Positions 54,457-64,000 of a DNA stretch of 64,000 nucleotides are shown piece by piece; position 1 is the stretch's first letter; each line of letters opens with the position of its first letter. The DNA is from Phoma sp. XZ068 (taxonomy: Eukaryota > Ascomycota > Dothideomycetes > Pleosporales > Didymellaceae). A program made the position numbers and the translations under genes. The DNA lies in the NCBI GenBank assembly GCA_004835665.1, contig RBKR01000023.1, positions 62,001-126,000 of the forward strand, given 5' to 3'. Under the pieces are notes generated by a model. The model searched no databases. It saw nothing but the letters and a program-made list of their open reading frames with translations, and had not been told where the DNA came from.

Positions 54457-56152
54457 CTACTGATTCTTCGGCGGCGCATAATGCCCATGCACTGCCGGGT
54501 CCGCAAGTTGACCCTCATCGCTCCCCGACCTCCTCCTTCCCTGCGACCTATCCTCATACTTAGGCGGCGCATCTGCTGCCTTCCTACTCCTCCTCCTCTC
54601 ACCAATCACGCTGGCCGCAACCCATACCAGCCACACCACGCCAGCAACAACACTGTACGCAATGATACCACCCTTTGAACTCATGCCCATCGAGTCGGCC
54701 CACTGCAGGCCAAGACCGCCGTTGATGATACCGAGGGTGATGGCAATGCGACCGAGCCAAATGTGCGCGTACGACCATAGTGTGCGGCTCTGGTACTTCT
54801 TGAAGAGTGCATGGTGCATGAATCCAAAGAGCGGCTGCAGGAAGATGACGACAAACACCACAATGCCAATGATAGGGTGGTGGTGCTCGAGCAGATCAGA
54901 CATGGACGCAATGTAGATACCCAGACCGAACGCGGCGATGAAGACAAGGTAGGCAAATACTTGGAATGCCGCGTGGAACCAGACAACACCGGGGAACGAT
55001 GCAAGACGGATGGCGATTGCGCCGGCGGGGAAGAGGATGACGAAGGCGAGGGCTGCGAGGACGCCGTGGGCGATGATCATCGCGCGGCGCTGGGAAGAGC
55101 TGCCTGAGCCAGTCGAGGTAAAACTACCGGTTCCGCTTCCTGAACCAATTTCGTCGCAGTAAGGGAGACTCTGTCGCTTCGCACGTCTGTAATGGCCTTC
55201 ACCATCACCATCATCGTCGTCGTGGGGGCGGGCCGTGGGCCAAGCCGTGGGCCGCGCTGTAGGACGACCCCATGATGTTGAATGGTCGTCATCGCCATCA
55301 CCATCGTCGTCTGAACTGGTCTGGGTTGGGCTTGCTGCAGAGGTTGATCCTGATCCTGATATGACCGATCCTCCTGTTGCCTGTGCACCTTGTCGCTGGA
55401 TGCAGCTTGTGACTGTCGCGCCCCCTGATCCCGTCGCGCCCCCAGATCCCGTTCCAGACGCCACAGGTGCCGCGTTCACGAGCGGGTTGACGCTGCTTCC
55501 TCCTTTTGCGTTGGCATAGTCCCATGAAAAAGTGTCTTGCTGCGTGTGTTGGCGGATTGAGGCTGACTTGTCGTCGGTATTCAATGCACCCCCAGACGGC
55601 TGATACGCATATAGCCAGTTTCCGCTCGACGCTTTAAAGTCCGCTGTTCCGCCTGACCAGCTGTTGCAGTTCGAGCCTGGTTCTGATTAGCTACCTTCGA
55701 CAACACCACGAAAGAACTTACATTTCACATTCGCCGTCATAACACCATTAGACACACCAGAGCCCTCAAGCAGCTGAACCTGCGCGTTACCGTTGAAGGT
55801 AGGCATATTGTGGCCGCTAGCTGATCGGGGAGACAATGTCACATTCTTCCCATCTGCTGAGGTGTAGACAACAAACATGTTGGAGCCGGTCATGCCGCGC
55901 CCCTGCCCGAGTCCAACCCATGAGTACGAGCTTGGTGCCGAAATCGCGAAGAAGATGTCTCCACTGCCAGATGACGCTGTGTTTGCTGGGATGTTCAGCT
56001 TAAAACAGACATTTGTTGACGGGCAGACATTCGCGACCTGGGCCGAGGCGTGCGAAGCTAATGTGGTTAGTCGCAATTACACAGCAAGCGATAGCGTACT
56101 CACCCAACGCCAGTAGCCCAGAGGTCAAGAGTGTTCTTCGGTTGCTTCGCAT
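54457..56152 (-). CDS. DOMON-cytochrome b561 domain protein (cellobiose-dehydrogenase-like heme domain)
   Basis: Three exons (56152-56104, 56057-55722, 55676-54457), introns 46 and 45 bp, 534 residues. The first exon encodes a signal peptide (LLTSGLLALASHASAQ). The DOMON domain contains VCFKLNIPANTASSGSGDI, YSWVGLGQGRGMTGSNMFVV with a heme-ligand-type Met, and KCSNCNSWSGG across the second intron. A Ser/Asp-rich linker of about 100 residues (with DDDDGDGEGHYRRAKR) leads to a five-helix b561 region with the expected His residues (IIAHGVLAAL, WFHAAFQVF, HHPIIG, YAHIWLGRI). The protein likely moves electrons across the plasma or a secretory membrane. It is unlinked to the peptide cluster but in the same family as the gene at 18-19.5 kb. 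Confidence 0.9.
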
Positions 56153-57848
56153 TATGGAAGTGGGTGAACCAAGATTGTGGAGGTCCAGATCAATTTCAGG
56201 AGTCTCCCTTTCGAATAAAGAATACTTGGGAGCTGAGAAGAGCAGGAGCCAGGGCGATATTAATACGGCTGACAGATAACCACGAGGGGTTAGAAGTGTA
56301 AGGCGGCACGAGAGACAGGTGCAACCGAGCCAATGGGAGCTGCGACGATCAAACACTATTTGTAGCCCGGGGTACTTTGTGGAGGTGGGCAATTGTTTTG
56401 GCAGACGTGGATACCTGAACAGCCCACAAGCAAGGTCAGCGGCTTGTGAATTCGAGCAGCGCAGGCCCTTGTTGCGGATCAGGGTGTTAAATGTACGATT
56501 GCGTGGTACACTAGACGCGACGGGGCTTGTTATGGCTTTGTCGACAATTTCGACCGCATAAAGGCATAGCGGGGAGCCGTCCGGTGCGGATGGCGGAGGC
56601 TGGAACCATACTCTGGCAGAGCCAACACACAAGAGTAACGCGTCATGGCCGGCGGGGGACTCGACTATCGCGATGTGAAGGCCTATAGGACTTAAGCAGG
56701 CTTATCAGAATACCCGAGACGTGAGGATCTTGGTGTTCGTCTCTCTGGGCGTGCTGCGCCTTGACGCTTGGGGTGGCTGAGCATGCAGGACAAAGAGGTG
56801 TAGGCTAAGCTAGGAGCAGCTGGCCTATCGCAGAGCGTTCATTTCACTTCGGCTGCGTTTCGGGTTAGGCTGTCCGCGGGGATGATTGCTGATGGCTGAC
56901 ATATCAATGCACGAACCGTACGCTGTGTGGTTGAAGGTTCAGGGCGAGCGTCGATCCGGGAAGCTATGCTACGCGTTTCAGGCTTGGGCCCGGCAGTCGC
57001 AACGCCATTATTGCACGACAGGTGCATGACAGCAAGGCCATTCATCACGGCCAAATAACCATGCTTTTTGTTTAAGGAACAAGCATCTTGTCTTTTAAGT
57101 TTGGGAGGGCCGACTCGAATGGATGAAAGTATTGAACTTGGCTCCTGCTGTCGCGTCCTTGCATGAGACTCACCATTCCCGAGAGCCTTTCTGTAGCTGA
57201 GCTCTTGGCTTACTACTGCAGCTCTTGTGCTATTTGATGTCAGCATTTTCGAATCCGAGTTACATGTGTTTCAAACTGCAACGGTGCACACCGCGTCATT
57301 GTACCTCACCAGCTTATTGTCCGACGCATCAGCAGAAGTTCCCTTGCTGCGGGCCCAGACCACGACCCGAATCACGGTCATCTTGGCACACTGCCGAAGG
57401 TTTGACTGTTTCGCAGCTGATGTGCGGCTCTCCAGGTGCATGGCTGCAGGCCGGCTTCACCGGCTTGAAGTGGTTGGGGTCGAAGAAGCATGTACTTCGT
57501 ATTTCCTCATAAACTTTTTTCTCCGGACGAAAAAAAGGTCCGTCTCAATGACAGTTACAAAAACTGGTACCTGCGTGTGTGAACCATGGTACACATCTAA
57601 TTAGACAATCTGCTGTACACTGGGAGAATAAACCTCTGATAGCTGCTTGGAGATTAAACCTTGCACCTATTGCGGCGATTAGAATCGAACCAATATCTTG
57701 TTGCCGGAGCAGATAACAATTTCTGCGGAAATGGATACAACCTTGAACATACGGTGAAGGTCATGATCTCGAGATAACGAGTCTCTGGCTTGTTATTCCT
57801 GTTCTGAGCAAGGCGATGACAAGACCAAGAATCGGCCTAATCTAACCA
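56153..57848. other. 1.7-kb intergenic region
   Basis: Frames at 56000-57604 on both strands overlap without protein-like composition. Nothing supported was found. Confidence 0.45.
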
Positions 57849-58652
57849 TCACCGTCTCGCAGCCCCTCCAAACACCTTACTCACCGCTGAACTGACCTTC
57901 AATACATCTCTATACGTGAGACTGACTCTTGTTTTTCTCACATTGCGACGACCCGCTTCTTCAAACACACTGCGATCGTTCAGCAACGACCAATTCGCGA
58001 CCGTGTCAGAGTTGAGGTTCTCATCCACCTCAACAGCATCAACACCGTGCAGCAGCGACTCGTACGCCCTCCCTGTCGTGATAAGCAGCGACCTTGGCTC
58101 CTGTAAGATCCGCGTTGGCACTTTCCACTGCTCTGCCCCGCTCTTCTCCTCCTCCTCCTTCTCATCATCCTCTTCTAAGCTCGGCTTGGACGTCAAACTC
58201 AAACACACGGTCCCGCCTAAACTCACTGTCGCAACCACACTTGCGTACGCCTGCCCATCCTCATGCGGCATAATGCCTTCACCAGGTTTGTACTCATTGA
58301 TGAGCACGTGATTCGGCTGCTGGTGCGGCGTGTGATCAAAAATCCCCAAGTTCTTAAAACGCGGTATGACCGGGTTCGTGAGATAGGCAGGCAGTGGAGC
58401 CGCGAGCAGCGTGTTATTTTTGGTGAGAGTTGAAGGGTGTGCTTGGAGGCGGCGGTGGGAGAGCGTTATCCATCGCTGGGCAGGGATCTGGGTCGAATTA
58501 GCGTAGATGGGGAGATGAGTGGGGATGCGGACTTTTTGTAGTATTGAGGCTTCTTCCTCGGCCGAGATAAAGTTCGGGATGTAGTAGAAGTCCGGAGGCA
58601 AACCTGCGATGCGGAAGGCGCGAAGCGGGCGGTTCGCGCTGTCGGCCGTCAT
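57849..58652 (-). CDS. AlkB-like 2-oxoglutarate/Fe(II) dioxygenase (ALKBH6-type)
   Basis: A single exon, 267 residues from the ATG at 58652; the open frame extends to 58763 but that part looks like leader. After FRIAGLPPDFYYIPNFIS the fold shows QRWITLSHRRLQAHPS, FDHTPHQQPNHVLINEY, then the iron-binding HxD in IMPHEDGQAYA, the distal His in LLHGVDAVE, and the 2-oxoglutarate-binding Arg residues in RKTRVSLTYRDV. An acidic insertion (SLEEDDEKEEEEKSG) sits between strands. The LxxGxGxxPHxD context and overall length match the ALKBH6 group, whose relatives act on alkylated nucleic acid or tRNA. Substrate is inference. Confidence 0.9.
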   Translation of the reverse strand: MTADSANRPLRAFRIAGLPPDFYYIPNFISAEEEASILQKVRIPTHLPIYANSTQIPAQRWITLSHRRLQAHPSTLTKNNTLLAAPLPAYLTNPVIPRFKNLGIFDHTPHQQPNHVLINEYKPGEGIMPHEDGQAYASVVATVSLGGTVCLSLTSKPSLEEDDEKEEEEKSGAEQWKVPTRILQEPRSLLITTGRAYESLLHGVDAVEVDENLNSDTVANWSLLNDRSVFEEAGRRNVRKTRVSLTYRDVLKVSSAVSKVFGGAARR

Positions 58653-59159
58653 GGTGCTCGCGGAAGTGAATAGAGCTTGATGTTGGGCAATTTGGTATGT
58701 CTCGGCTGACTGGAGAAACTTGTTAGTGAAGTCAATATACTCATTAAAAGTGCTGCTGCGCACAAAACGTGGAAGCTGACTAAGCCGCCTAATCTCCCAC
58801 CTTTCGTCGCAGTTCTTTGATGTGTGCTTTCCTCAAACGTTCACAATGCAGTCTCCTTTCTCAACAAAACAGCATAAACTGATACACACATCTGGAAACA
58901 TGGTGTGCGAAACCAGTCCTCTTCTGCTTGCACGTCTGCAGCAGGATGAGAAGCTCTAGCTTAAGTGCTTGCATGGTCTCATCCTTTTTCTCGCACTTTC
59001 ATCTTTCAGAACAATTATTTTACTCTTTTTGTAATTCCTATTAACGGTATTTATGCGCGCAGCTTTTGCCAACGAGTCCACAGACAAGTTCCGCCCAAAG
59101 TGTTCCGATCTGACCCTATGCCTACCTGCCAGATCAATCATATTTGAGTTCTCTCACTT

Positions 59160-61838
59160 CTACAACTCATCATCATCGCTGTCACCCCAGTCGTATTCTA
59201 TGTCATCGTTCCTAGCGAAAGGATTGTATCGCGGCACTGTGAATGGGTTGCGAGGTGCGGGTGCATCTTCTGCGTCGAACTCATCCTTGACAACTTGCGA
59301 CTCCAAGCAATCTGGCATTTGAGAAGCATCTTGAGCCATAGCTCCCTGTACCTCCACCCTGGGTGTAGTGGTTGTCCTTTCATCGACCCCATAAGAAGGC
59401 GCTTGCTTGGCCACCAGCGGTGCGGTCGCTTGGCTTGGCGTCAAGAGGACGTCCTTCGCAAGCTGTCTGCTGTCCTCGCAAACATCGTCAACAACGCCTA
59501 CAAGATCAATCTTCTCCACATCATAGAGGCTGGTACGCGGTACTTGAGCCTCAACTCCCTCTACTGTGGTCTTTGTCGCGGCGCTGGTTGTAGTGATTGC
59601 CATGGATTTTGTCGCAGAGGTTGCTTGCAGGATGGTGGCCGATGGTACTTGTTCCTCGTTCGGAGTATTGTCAATAGACTCCGCCGTCGTTAGAGTATGC
59701 TCAGCTGGCATATCGACTACATTAAGACCTTCGGGCTCACAAGAATTCCTGGTGCCAATGTTACTGTGTTGGATAGCGTCGGCATCAGTGATCGTCTCAG
59801 CGGCCCTCGCTCGAATTGCTGCAGCCTTCATTTCCCGTGCTGCAGTAGCAGCCGCTAAACATGTCTCTTTCCATGTTGGTCCCTCCGGATAGCCTTGCTG
59901 CCGGATCCAATGGGTCAGGCCATTCCAGCCTATTTCGCTTGGATCTGTGGACTGTGGCTGTGGCTCGTTGAACGTTCTGGTGCTCGATTCTGCAAATCTG
60001 TCAATACTCCAGTCAATTGGACATGTGTGAAAAACAGGAAACCAGCCCTTCTGGTCGGTGCCACACAGGCGTCCGTAGGCCCAGGATTCATCTTGATCGA
60101 TCTTGTATACAATTACAGTCGATCCCAGGGGAAGAGGGAGTTCCCCGGGCCCCACTTCCAAGATCTCTACGTCTTCCACGTTTGGTTTTGCTGCAGGTTG
60201 GACCGCTTCGTCTGTTTGTAGAGCATTCTCATCCTTTGCATACTCCACTGTATCCTGACGTACTGTGAATGTATTCTGTACCTGCAATGCCCCTTGATGG
60301 GCCTCGAGCTCCGTGTCAACTTTAATCTTCTTGAATCTGCCCCATACTTGCATTACTCTCCGCTTCTCGCGTGCCCGCAGTGCGGCTTTCGCCCATGGAG
60401 GTATGCGACCTTCGAACCTGACTGGCTGCGTCTCAGATACGCCGATGAGCTGTAGGTACTCTGCCACGCTGATAAGGCCTCGATCGGTTGCTACACGTAA
60501 TTTTCCATCTTTCTCGTGTAGATAGAGGTCGACATCGTCTAACACCCTGACTGAACTGTTCTTATTTGTTACTCGGCCCAGATCCTTGGTCGCGGACGGC
60601 CAGCCGTACTTTGAACGCGGCTTGAAGCCCGATTCGATTGCGTCGAGCGCATCGAATACTAAATCTTCTGCTGGGAAGTTGAGTAGCTCGATATCGTCAT
60701 TATGCTTTATCGCCGTAGAGTACAAGACTAGTACGCTGCTATGGTCGTACTCGAGAAAGTTCAGGTCGCATTCATGGTTGGGAACCACTGGCGCAAAGAA
60801 CGACTCAGGTTGCACTGCCTGTGTCTGTGGGCGCTGGGCCGGAGTCTGTCGCTGCGGCATGGTTGGCTTGACAGTCTTCATATCACGAAGCCGCTTAGGC
60901 GCCTCTTCTGCGTCGTCTGTATCGTCCCTCTGCCTCTTCTTACTCTTACCAGGCGACGTAGCCTGCCAGTTCAGGGACCGCTGCTTATCCCCGATCTTCT
61001 CTGCTGGTGTTAGTGTTGGGATGTTGTTCTGGGAGACACTAAGGGAATCCTGAGACTCCCTAGAATGTTTTTGGTGCTCTAGACTGGCAATGATTGCTGC
61101 AGGGTTCTCCAACTTCGTGGGCGTTTGTGGAACAGATTCATGTGTGCTCCTGACTATAGGTGTCGCGGTGACGGCTTCGGTGGTCGCGATGTCGGTGTCC
61201 TGGTCGGTGAGTGTACGTTGGCCTGGCCTTTTAGGGCGCGGAGCATCTGGGCGAGCGACCTGGTGCTTTTTGCTGACTTGGTCGTGTCCATTATTGTCCT
61301 CCTGTCCGGAGATTGACCCTTTGCGCTTACGGTAGATTCTTTGGTCATCGTTGGTGTCCCCAGTTGTGACCCTAGATGCTGTTTTTGACCTTTGATGCTC
61401 TCCTGCAGGATCGGGGGACTGTCTTCGCGCACGATCCGGGCGACGTTGCTGCAGCTGCTGCGGCGATTGTGACCTTTGTCGGTCGTTTCGACAACCCGTT
61501 TCACTCTGCTGCGGCCGGTCTGAGCGACCTCGTTGGGAGTTATTTTGATTCCACTGATTTGACTTCTGCGATTGCTGTAACTGTTCATCGCGTGTCACAC
61601 CGTTCGTGGCTTGTTCACGCTGGCTCGGTTGCAACTGCCTCACGACTTGGCCATCGATTTGCGTTCGCACGGACGGGCCTCGAGTTTGCTCAGCACGGGG
61701 TGCAGGCCTATTGGGGCGTTTCGTATGTGATTGCGGCTTGAGAATTTTGTTGATGGCACCAAGCTGGCGTGCTGTGCCATGCTCCCGCCGCACTTTGGCC
61801 ATGTTGGAGATTGATGATGACGGTTGAGAAAGGACCAT
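59160..61838 (-). CDS. uncharacterised protein with a central SH3-like domain
   Basis: A single frame of 892 codons. The first 340 residues are Gln/Arg/Ser-rich and disordered with NLS-like KKRQRDD. A conserved-looking segment follows (FLEYDHSSVLVLYSTAIKHN, then GRIPPWAKAALRAREKRRVM). At about 545-610 comes an SH3-like fold (LGSTVIVYKIDQDESWAYGR, then GWFPVFHTCPIDW). The C-terminus is Ala/Thr-rich and ends with an acidic tail (YDWGDSDDDEL). The SH3 match rests on the W-AYGR and GWFP signature pair. The domain order suggests a scaffold; no enzyme motif is seen. Confidence 0.8.
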   Translation of the reverse strand: MVLSQPSSSISNMAKVRREHGTARQLGAINKILKPQSHTKRPNRPAPRAEQTRGPSVRTQIDGQVVRQLQPSQREQATNGVTRDEQLQQSQKSNQWNQNNSQRGRSDRPQQSETGCRNDRQRSQSPQQLQQRRPDRARRQSPDPAGEHQRSKTASRVTTGDTNDDQRIYRKRKGSISGQEDNNGHDQVSKKHQVARPDAPRPKRPGQRTLTDQDTDIATTEAVTATPIVRSTHESVPQTPTKLENPAAIIASLEHQKHSRESQDSLSVSQNNIPTLTPAEKIGDKQRSLNWQATSPGKSKKRQRDDTDDAEEAPKRLRDMKTVKPTMPQRQTPAQRPQTQAVQPESFFAPVVPNHECDLNFLEYDHSSVLVLYSTAIKHNDDIELLNFPAEDLVFDALDAIESGFKPRSKYGWPSATKDLGRVTNKNSSVRVLDDVDLYLHEKDGKLRVATDRGLISVAEYLQLIGVSETQPVRFEGRIPPWAKAALRAREKRRVMQVWGRFKKIKVDTELEAHQGALQVQNTFTVRQDTVEYAKDENALQTDEAVQPAAKPNVEDVEILEVGPGELPLPLGSTVIVYKIDQDESWAYGRLCGTDQKGWFPVFHTCPIDWSIDRFAESSTRTFNEPQPQSTDPSEIGWNGLTHWIRQQGYPEGPTWKETCLAAATAAREMKAAAIRARAAETITDADAIQHSNIGTRNSCEPEGLNVVDMPAEHTLTTAESIDNTPNEEQVPSATILQATSATKSMAITTTSAATKTTVEGVEAQVPRTSLYDVEKIDLVGVVDDVCEDSRQLAKDVLLTPSQATAPLVAKQAPSYGVDERTTTTPRVEVQGAMAQDASQMPDCLESQVVKDEFDAEDAPAPRNPFTVPRYNPFARNDDIEYDWGDSDDDEL

Positions 61839-62661
61839 TGTGGTCGGAGTCGAGGATGAGGCACTGAAAATTTGTTTCGATGCGGGAAGTAGATGTTATG
61901 CAGTCGATTGTCTCGCCAAGTGGTGCATCCTTGGCTCGCTATTATTCCTTCACTTACGATCCACCAGCCATGATTCGGCATGAAATAATCACTGTCAAAT
62001 ATTCAAAGTTAGTGCGCAGTGAGAGTGAGACCCACGTTCGTCACAAATGTCATAACATTGTCTGGCGCTCACTCCCTCTTATGGCACTGAACGTTGATAG
62101 GTATTATGCATTCATCTACTCCTCTTGGGGCTCAACCTGGTCGATAACATGGCCAATGTTCGCCTCATAAAATTTACATCGCTTCAGTGCGCAGTGTCAA
62201 GGCTCCACCGCACAGCCGGTCACCCTTCTCGAGATATCGCACCTAGGTAGGACAGCTACTGTCGATGCCATGAAAATCTTATTCGCCTTCTAAAACTTCC
62301 AAGGCTACATTCTTGAGCACGTTTGTACCAAACGTCACTGAAAAGTATCACGACTGGTTTTCTTGAACTGCTCACATATTCCTAGTGAAATATCTTGGTG
62401 TAGCTGCAGATGGTAGTCGTTATCTTGCTTGATACTTATCTTGCTTGATACATCTCATTCCACTGATCAGCATTTCTGGAGGGTTGTGATGTTTCGTTCG
62501 GCAATAATGCTTTCACTTGCAAAATGAGAACACTGTGAAAGCAATTAGGTACCCGTACTCCATAAAAGTTCTCTGAACGGTTCGTCTTATGCAAACACAA
62601 AGAATAACGATACAACAATACAACACAACAACTCTACACCACTTCAACAACGCCATCTAAA
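61839..62661. other. promoters of the SH3 gene and of the small Gly-rich ORF
   Basis: The right end (62580-62660) is an A/C-rich leader (ACAATACAACACAACAACTC) typical of highly expressed fungal genes. No frame is supported. Confidence 0.4.
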
Positions 62662-62757
62662 ATGTCTGGTACTCAGGGAACGTATGATCTGGGAGGTGGA
62701 CGTCGCGGTGGCATCTCCACTCAGGGTGGCCAAGGTGGTCAGACAGGCAGCAAGTAG
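62662..62757 (+). CDS. 31-residue Gly-rich small ORF
   Basis: MSGTQGTYDLGGGRRGGI continues to a TAG after QTGSK. The ATG context (CATCTAAAATGTCT) and the CAACAACA-rich leader are strong for a fungal start, and Gly/Gln/Ser bias is uniform over the whole ORF. It could encode a small hydrophilin-like protein or be a short first exon. No family recognised. Confidence 0.4.
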   Translation: MSGTQGTYDLGGGRRGGISTQGGQGGQTGSK

Positions 62758-63168
62758 ACGACTTGCAATTTTCCTGGCTCACAGAACCTGAGGATTGAAA
62801 GCGTGCATTGTTCATGAGATGAGTTCGACATTGACGGGAGGCAGTCAAATACTCCAAAAGTAGTCAAGTTACTTAAAAGACTCCACGGTTCCTGCAGCTA
62901 CCCTATGAACCCTCTAATTCCCATATGTAATCGAAATGCCAGGTGATCTTAAGCACAGACGTTAATTAATTCATGTCAGCATCAGTTTTGGGGTGAGTCG
63001 GGACTACGCTACTGTAGGTTAGTCACTTTGTCGCTTGTTTGCTTCTCTCGCCTACACTACGCAACACTGGCCTTCGTATTGACGCGACTTGAGCTCGACC
63101 ATGCTACAACACCTCCTCGCATATAGATTGGTTTTAATCAAATATTAAAGCCACACGACGTTGCCGAC

Positions 63169-64000
63169 ATGTCACCCCAGTCACTCCATCAAGGCGTCAC
63201 CCCTGCTGCCCAATTGACCACTGAGAAGGTAGTCATGCTCATGAACACGATAATCCTCCAGCCCGGATCCGAGGTCACAGTCGTCTGTCAGAGCAGAATT
63301 AAGATCGAAAATTTCGCTGCCTTTCTCTGCCACTGCTGCCAATCTGACGGTGATTACGAGGAGAGCGAAACCCACCAATTGTGGAAGAGTGGCAGAGGCG
63401 CACCGTTCTCACTTGTCTCTGCACTCGCCCCAACCACCCTTATCGCTGGACACACGTGTATGCGCGTTTCTTCGACCGCACCACTCAATGCATCGTTTGC
63501 TGTCGGTTGGATGCAGCTCCCGAACGAGGTGAAGACTGAAGTGTTGAAAGCAAATCTGGTATTCGAAGAAAACGTTGCTTGCCCGGTCCGCCAAGCGTTC
63601 ACTGCAAATACTCTACATCACCATCTCGCTCTCGGACCTGACATTGCGAACCTAGCATTGCAAGTGTTCTATGAATATAACACTATAGAACTGGATCTGG
63701 AAAGGCTTATCATCCCGCCGAAAGCTTTTCGTCCACACATTCGAAAGCTCCACCTGCGCATCTGGTCTCCACACAGGCGATACTGGCAAAGCCTGCAGCG
63801 ACTTGCCGATCCAACGCTTAATTTTACAAGCCTGGCGTATATACACATCGAAGTGGAGCATGACGCGAATGTCCTTAATTCTAGATGGGTGACGCTCGAT
63901 GTGGTGGATAACACGGTCCCAGACACTCCTGTTTCCTTCAACTGCAAGGGCCAAGTCACCTTCTTTAACGAATACCCTTGTCGCGATGAGGTATATAAGA
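63169..64000 (+). CDS. F-box-like protein, 3' end cut by the window edge
   Basis: An ATG at 63169 opens a frame of at least 277 codons with no stop before the right edge. Residues near 116-145 (WMQLPNEVKTEVLKANLVFE) resemble an F-box start (LPxEVxxxVL). Later segments (LQVFYEYNTIELDLERLIIP, RPHIRKLHLRIWS, WQSLQRLADPTLNFTSLAYI) have the pattern of the many Dothideomycete F-box/LRR-like proteins, in which a typical line reads FRPHIRKLHLRI. The function would be substrate selection in an SCF ligase, but the F-box is weak and the C-terminus is not seen. Confidence 0.7.
   Translation, partial: MSPQSLHQGVTPAAQLTTEKVVMLMNTIILQPGSEVTVVCQSRIKIENFAAFLCHCCQSDGDYEESETHQLWKSGRGAPFSLVSALAPTTLIAGHTCMRVSSTAPLNASFAVGWMQLPNEVKTEVLKANLVFEENVACPVRQAFTANTLHHHLALGPDIANLALQVFYEYNTIELDLERLIIPPKAFRPHIRKLHLRIWSPHRRYWQSLQRLADPTLNFTSLAYIHIEVEHDANVLNSRWVTLDVVDNTVPDTPVSFNCKGQVTFFNEYPCRDEVYK

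Overview
This window is nuclear DNA from a filamentous ascomycete, most likely a Dothideomycete. Genes are short-spaced, and introns are 43-105 bp (mostly 44-60) with GT..AG borders and CTAAC/CTGAC branch sites. The gene families are typically pezizomycotine: DUF7053, DUF1772, an F-box/LRR protein, EB1, a FRE-type ferric reductase, DOMON-b561 proteins and a bZIP-ankyrin factor. The species cannot be read from the sequence. Exon boundaries below were joined by hand from frame continuity and splice motifs.

Layout. 0-13.6 kb: housekeeping or conserved fungal genes (a truncated gene at the left edge, an uncharacterised protein, DUF7053, a DUF1772 anthrone-oxygenase-like protein, F-box/LRR, two uncharacterised proteins). 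14.2-28.4 kb: an accessory block, visibly more AT-rich, that reads as an undescribed peptide biosynthetic cluster. 30.4-48.3 kb: core genes (a disordered protein, a multi-span membrane protein, ferric reductase, Nudix hydrolase, tRNA-Arg, an MFS permease, a RING gene with an in-frame stop, an SCP2-alpha/beta hydrolase), with a decayed SNF2 helicase fragment beside the tRNA. 48.3-53 kb: gene-poor, with a broken TPR gene. 53-64 kb: core genes (EB1, a second DOMON-b561 protein, AlkB-like, an SH3 protein, and an F-box-like ORF running off the right edge).

The cluster. The central gene (16342-17103, minus) encodes a 233-residue secreted protein: a signal peptide, then 15 units of (SP)QKKIDAVDVEKR. 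The peptide is identical in all but the last unit, while the DNA varies at synonymous sites. This is the architecture of a kexin-processed fungal RiPP or repeat-peptide precursor. Around it lie four type II membrane proteins, each with two HxxHC motifs as in UstYa/DUF3328 oxidases. There is also a DOMON-cytochrome b561 redox protein divergent from one of them, an SLC45/sucrose-type MFS transporter, a secreted protein of unknown kind, and a three-exon bZIP-basic-region plus ankyrin regulator of the bANK (TOXE-like) type. A working model: the bANK factor switches the block on, the precursor is cut at KR in the secretory path, the HxxHC proteins (perhaps supplied with electrons by the b561 protein) modify the released peptides, and the transporter moves product or substrate. 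The core lacks Tyr/Phe/Trp, so the chemistry would differ from ustiloxin-type aromatic cross-links.
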